64,000 nucleotides of DNA from Dichetophora obliterata (Eukaryota; Arthropoda; Insecta; Diptera; Sciomyzidae): positions 29,317,819 to 29,381,818 of the forward strand of contig OY986439.1 in the NCBI GenBank assembly GCA_963920525.1, written 5' to 3'. Position 1 is the stretch's first letter; each line of letters starts with the position of its first letter. The translations under genes and the position numbers were made by a program. The notes under the pieces were generated by a model that did no database searches, was not told the DNA's origin, and was given only the letters and a program-made list of their open reading frames with translations. Shown piece by piece: positions 63,997 to 64,000 of the stretch.

Positions 63997-64000
63997 TTTA
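63495..64000. repeat. ATTTTT/ATTTT simple repeat reaching the window end
   Basis: Three ~29-bp units (TATTTTTA...TATATTTAAAYGTA) at 63503-63575 lead into a T-run, a few GTTTTT units and then about 400 bp of mixed 6- and 5-bp ATTTTT/ATTTT units that continue past 64000. Confidence 0.93.

Overview
The window looks like intronic DNA from a large, AT-rich genome of a higher fly (Diptera, probably a schizophoran such as a blow fly or house fly relative). The evidence is a single netrin exon with clean splice signals and the insect-type repeats around it: a Jockey-clade LINE, a gypsy-type errantivirus, a BEL/Pao-like element, a DD41D mariner, hAT and piggyBac relics. The species is not determined. 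The only host coding sequence I can support is the 189-bp exon at 17671-17859 (+), encoding one laminin-type EGF (LE) domain of a netrin. No neighbouring netrin exon was found, so the flanking introns appear to exceed 17 kb and 46 kb within this window.

Region 1 (1-17.6 kb) is intron filled with small DNA transposons and SINEs: three copies of a tRNA-headed SINE, foldback/MITE elements in several terminal-repeat families, a 1.16-kb non-autonomous hAT with an exact 8-bp target duplication, a Tc1-like relic, and a 774-bp decanucleotide satellite. Region 2 (17.7-20.0 kb) holds the netrin exon and plain intron.

Region 3 (20002-40149) is a nested stack. The host element, here called element A, is an LTR retrotransposon in minus orientation with 566-bp LTRs, a 5-bp target duplication (CACAT), a primer binding site and a polypurine stretch, but no pol. 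Its one gene appears spliced: a 26-nt first exon near the primer binding site joins in frame to a 517-nt exon encoding a 180-aa zinc-knuckle protein. The intron between them carries about 26 hairpin-forming repeats of a TTCAGA-GTTGC/GCAAC-TCTGAA motif. A full-length Jockey-clade LINE with two intact ORFs and a perfect 15-bp target duplication sits in that intron. A complete errantivirus (gag, pol by -1 frameshift, env; two 760-bp LTRs that look identical) sits inside the right LTR of element A, flanked by a 4-bp CGCG duplication. Element A itself landed in a decayed piggyBac-like gene. This gives a clear relative chronology.

Region 4 (40.2-64 kb) is again intron with relics: piggyBac, 5'-truncated LINE ends, a DD41D (rosa-like) mariner with TA target site and internal deletion, a second DD41D relic joined to unidentified transposase-like sequence, an unclassified terminal-inverted-repeat element, several MITEs, tRNA-like segments, and three very long simple repeats (CATAA, ACTTAG and ATTTTT types). 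The most novel candidate is element A: a non-autonomous retrotransposon whose intron-borne hairpin array would remain only in unspliced genomic RNA, resembling a packaging signal placed downstream of a splice donor.
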